DNA of 23,120 nt, from NCBI RefSeq assembly GCF_000003605.2, contig NW_003128863.1:418315-441434 (forward strand), given 5' to 3'. The DNA is from Saccoglossus kowalevskii (Eukaryota > Hemichordata > Enteropneusta > Harrimaniidae). The notes below the pieces were generated by a model. The model was not told the DNA's origin. It ran no database searches and was given only the letters and a program-made list of their open reading frames with translations. This document shows positions 21,845 through 23,120 of the stretch, piece by piece (the stretch's first letter is position 1; the number at the start of each line of letters is the position of its first letter). The position numbers and the translations under genes are program-made.

Positions 21845-21885
21845 TTGGTACTACCATGGATTAGTACCTTCCATGGTACTACCAA
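21845..21885. repeat. Inverted repeat (hairpin), 16-bp arms
   Basis: TTGGTACTACCATGGA at 21845-21860 and TCCATGGTACTACCAA at 21870-21885 are reverse complements except for one pair; the loop is 9 nt (TTAGTACCT). Confidence 0.8.
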
Positions 21886-23077
21886 CTCTAACCATATCCC
21901 CATTTGGTGACGCATGTCAAGCTATAAATGGGCATCAATACTCATTCCGCCCAATATTTCGCTTCTATAACATTTTAATCAACAGCATATCGCTTAATTT
22001 CCGACCGGAAAAACGACCATGTTTTTATCCCTTTTTTTTCTCACTCGCTTATTAAAAACACTGACCGCTTGTTCAAACACTGAACACTGGCACATGAGTT
22101 GTCGAAATGGTTGTTTTAGTGCTAAAGTTTGAGGATTCAACAAGTATTAACCATTATTTAATTTCGAACGACACTTCCAAACCATCATACTTTGTTTTGT
22201 TCGCGAACGTAACTTGAACTATGACCTCTTGTTATGTGAACGTTCCACAACAAGCTGTTTAGAGCGGGACTGTGTTCCGCTTGAATCCCAGGGCTGCCAC
22301 CTCGTTTCAACAATATGATTATCGAGACAATTACGTGATACAGGCAATGCTAACTCCTTAGGGCAGAGAGCAGAGACACCAGGAACATATTGATGCCACG
22401 GCCATGTATTTAAAATGCGAGCATGCATACGGGCGATATTTCTGGGTTCTCGCGCTCGAAAAAATAAGCGAAAATTATTCAACAGGCGGTTGCAAAAGCG
22501 ATTAAAAATGATAATCGAAAAGCAGAAGCGAGCAGGAGGTTGGGTGAAATTAGTGCTGTACATTCAGGTCTTTTGTAAAAATACGATCGGCCAAGATCTA
22601 TATCATTCTGAGGCACGCTAGAGACAGACAAAATGCAGTTTTAAATATTGACACCGTTCGTATTTTTTTACATGTAAATGAGTCAAAAAATAGCGATGAT
22701 CGATCGAAACAAGTTTTAACGGCTACGTTCTGCTGAAGATGTAAGACTTCATATTCGGAGTTATTACCGAAGATAATGTACGACAGCAAACAACAACAAC
22801 ATTTGGTTACGTGAAATAGATTCACATTCATGTAGGTTCAATCAGTACTGTTGTATCATACGTTTATTTCGTCAACCGAACGTTACTACCCGGAACTGCT
22901 CGTCGATTATTATTGCAAATGTCATTTCTTTCTCCCTGGTCAATGAATCCAGAATCAATTAGGTATAAGTACGTTACTTTAGAATGATTTTCATTTGGTT
23001 TCACGTGATAGTTAATCTGATTTATCATATAGCATTACAAACAGTAAGTTCTCGGCATGGGTCGGAATACTAGTATA

Positions 23078-23110
23078 CCCCAGACCACTCGTTTTGATGA
23101 ATGGTCTGGG
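23078..23110. repeat. Inverted repeat at the right edge, possible element terminus
   Basis: CCCAGACCA at 23078-23086 and TGGTCTGGG at 23102-23110 are perfect reverse complements with a 15-nt loop. A compact hairpin at the end of the visible sequence could be the subterminal palindrome of a small transposon, but the rest lies outside the window. Confidence 0.5.
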
Positions 23111-23120
23111 TGTGGCTTGT

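Larger units (their letters stand above)
19210..23120. other. Right flank without a recognisable gene
   Basis: No convincing exon of the LDLa/Ly6 family or of any other family I recognise. About 19765-19870 echoes the unit's 5' flank (20-mer match at 19797-19816). A TATAAAAG at 20461-20468 could be a core promoter, but nothing supports a gene behind it. Open frames at 19219-19494 (91 codons), 20128-20484 (118 codons, + strand) and 22219-22563 (114 codons, minus) lack recognisable motifs. The last lies in a locally G+C-richer patch (about 22240-22570), so an unrecognised exon or element there cannot be excluded. Confidence 0.5.

Noticed and set aside
22219-22621. Overlapping 114-codon (minus) and 68-codon (+) frames in a G+C-richer patch
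   Set aside because: Neither matches a family I recognise and they conflict with each other. Kept only as a possible unrecognised exon or repeat.

Overview
This is animal (metazoan) DNA. Evidence: genes split by GT-AG introns, AATAAA polyadenylation signals, A+T-rich introns and flanks, tandem repeats, and predicted secreted cysteine-rich modules (LDL-receptor class A plus a Ly6/uPAR-type three-finger domain). The style suggests a marine invertebrate, but nothing here identifies the species. All confident genes are on the + strand. There is no bacterial-type operon, tRNA, rRNA or CRISPR array.

The core of the window is a tandem cluster of one gene family. Copy A (1726-2586) shows only its last three coding exons; its signal-peptide and LDLa exons would lie left of the window, beyond a minisatellite of about 26 units (1-1352). 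Copy B (ATG 7009, stop 9606-9608) and copy C (ATG 16490, stop 19077-19079) are complete: five coding exons give 152 and 149 residues. The layout is signal peptide, one LDLa module on its own phase 1-1 exon, then a 12-cysteine Ly6/uPAR-like domain on three exons ending in the CCxxxxCN signature directly before the stop, so the products look secreted and unanchored. Each complete copy also has a matching TATA-box promoter, an E-box 41 bp upstream of it, a short non-coding first exon and a 5'-UTR intron.

Copies B and C lie in a long segmental duplication, about 3610-9740 matched by about 12625-19210, including upstream flank and introns. A fourth, decayed 3' end (pseudo-exon 5, 3' UTR and flank, 9871-10187) resembles copy A and sits just behind copy B. 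Between it and the next unit is a 2.4-kb interruption (10190-12620) that looks like mobile-element debris. That block includes three heat-shock-element-like motifs upstream of a TATA/initiator pair on the minus strand (possibly an LTR) and a separate repeat-rich section with inverted 14-mers.

Right of 19210 I find no convincing gene. There is a short echo of the unit's 5' flank (about 19765-19870), a hairpin at 21845-21885 and an inverted repeat at the right edge. The proteins probably act outside the cell, with LDLa as a calcium-dependent ligand-binding module and the three-finger domain as a binding scaffold. Their actual role cannot be read from sequence.
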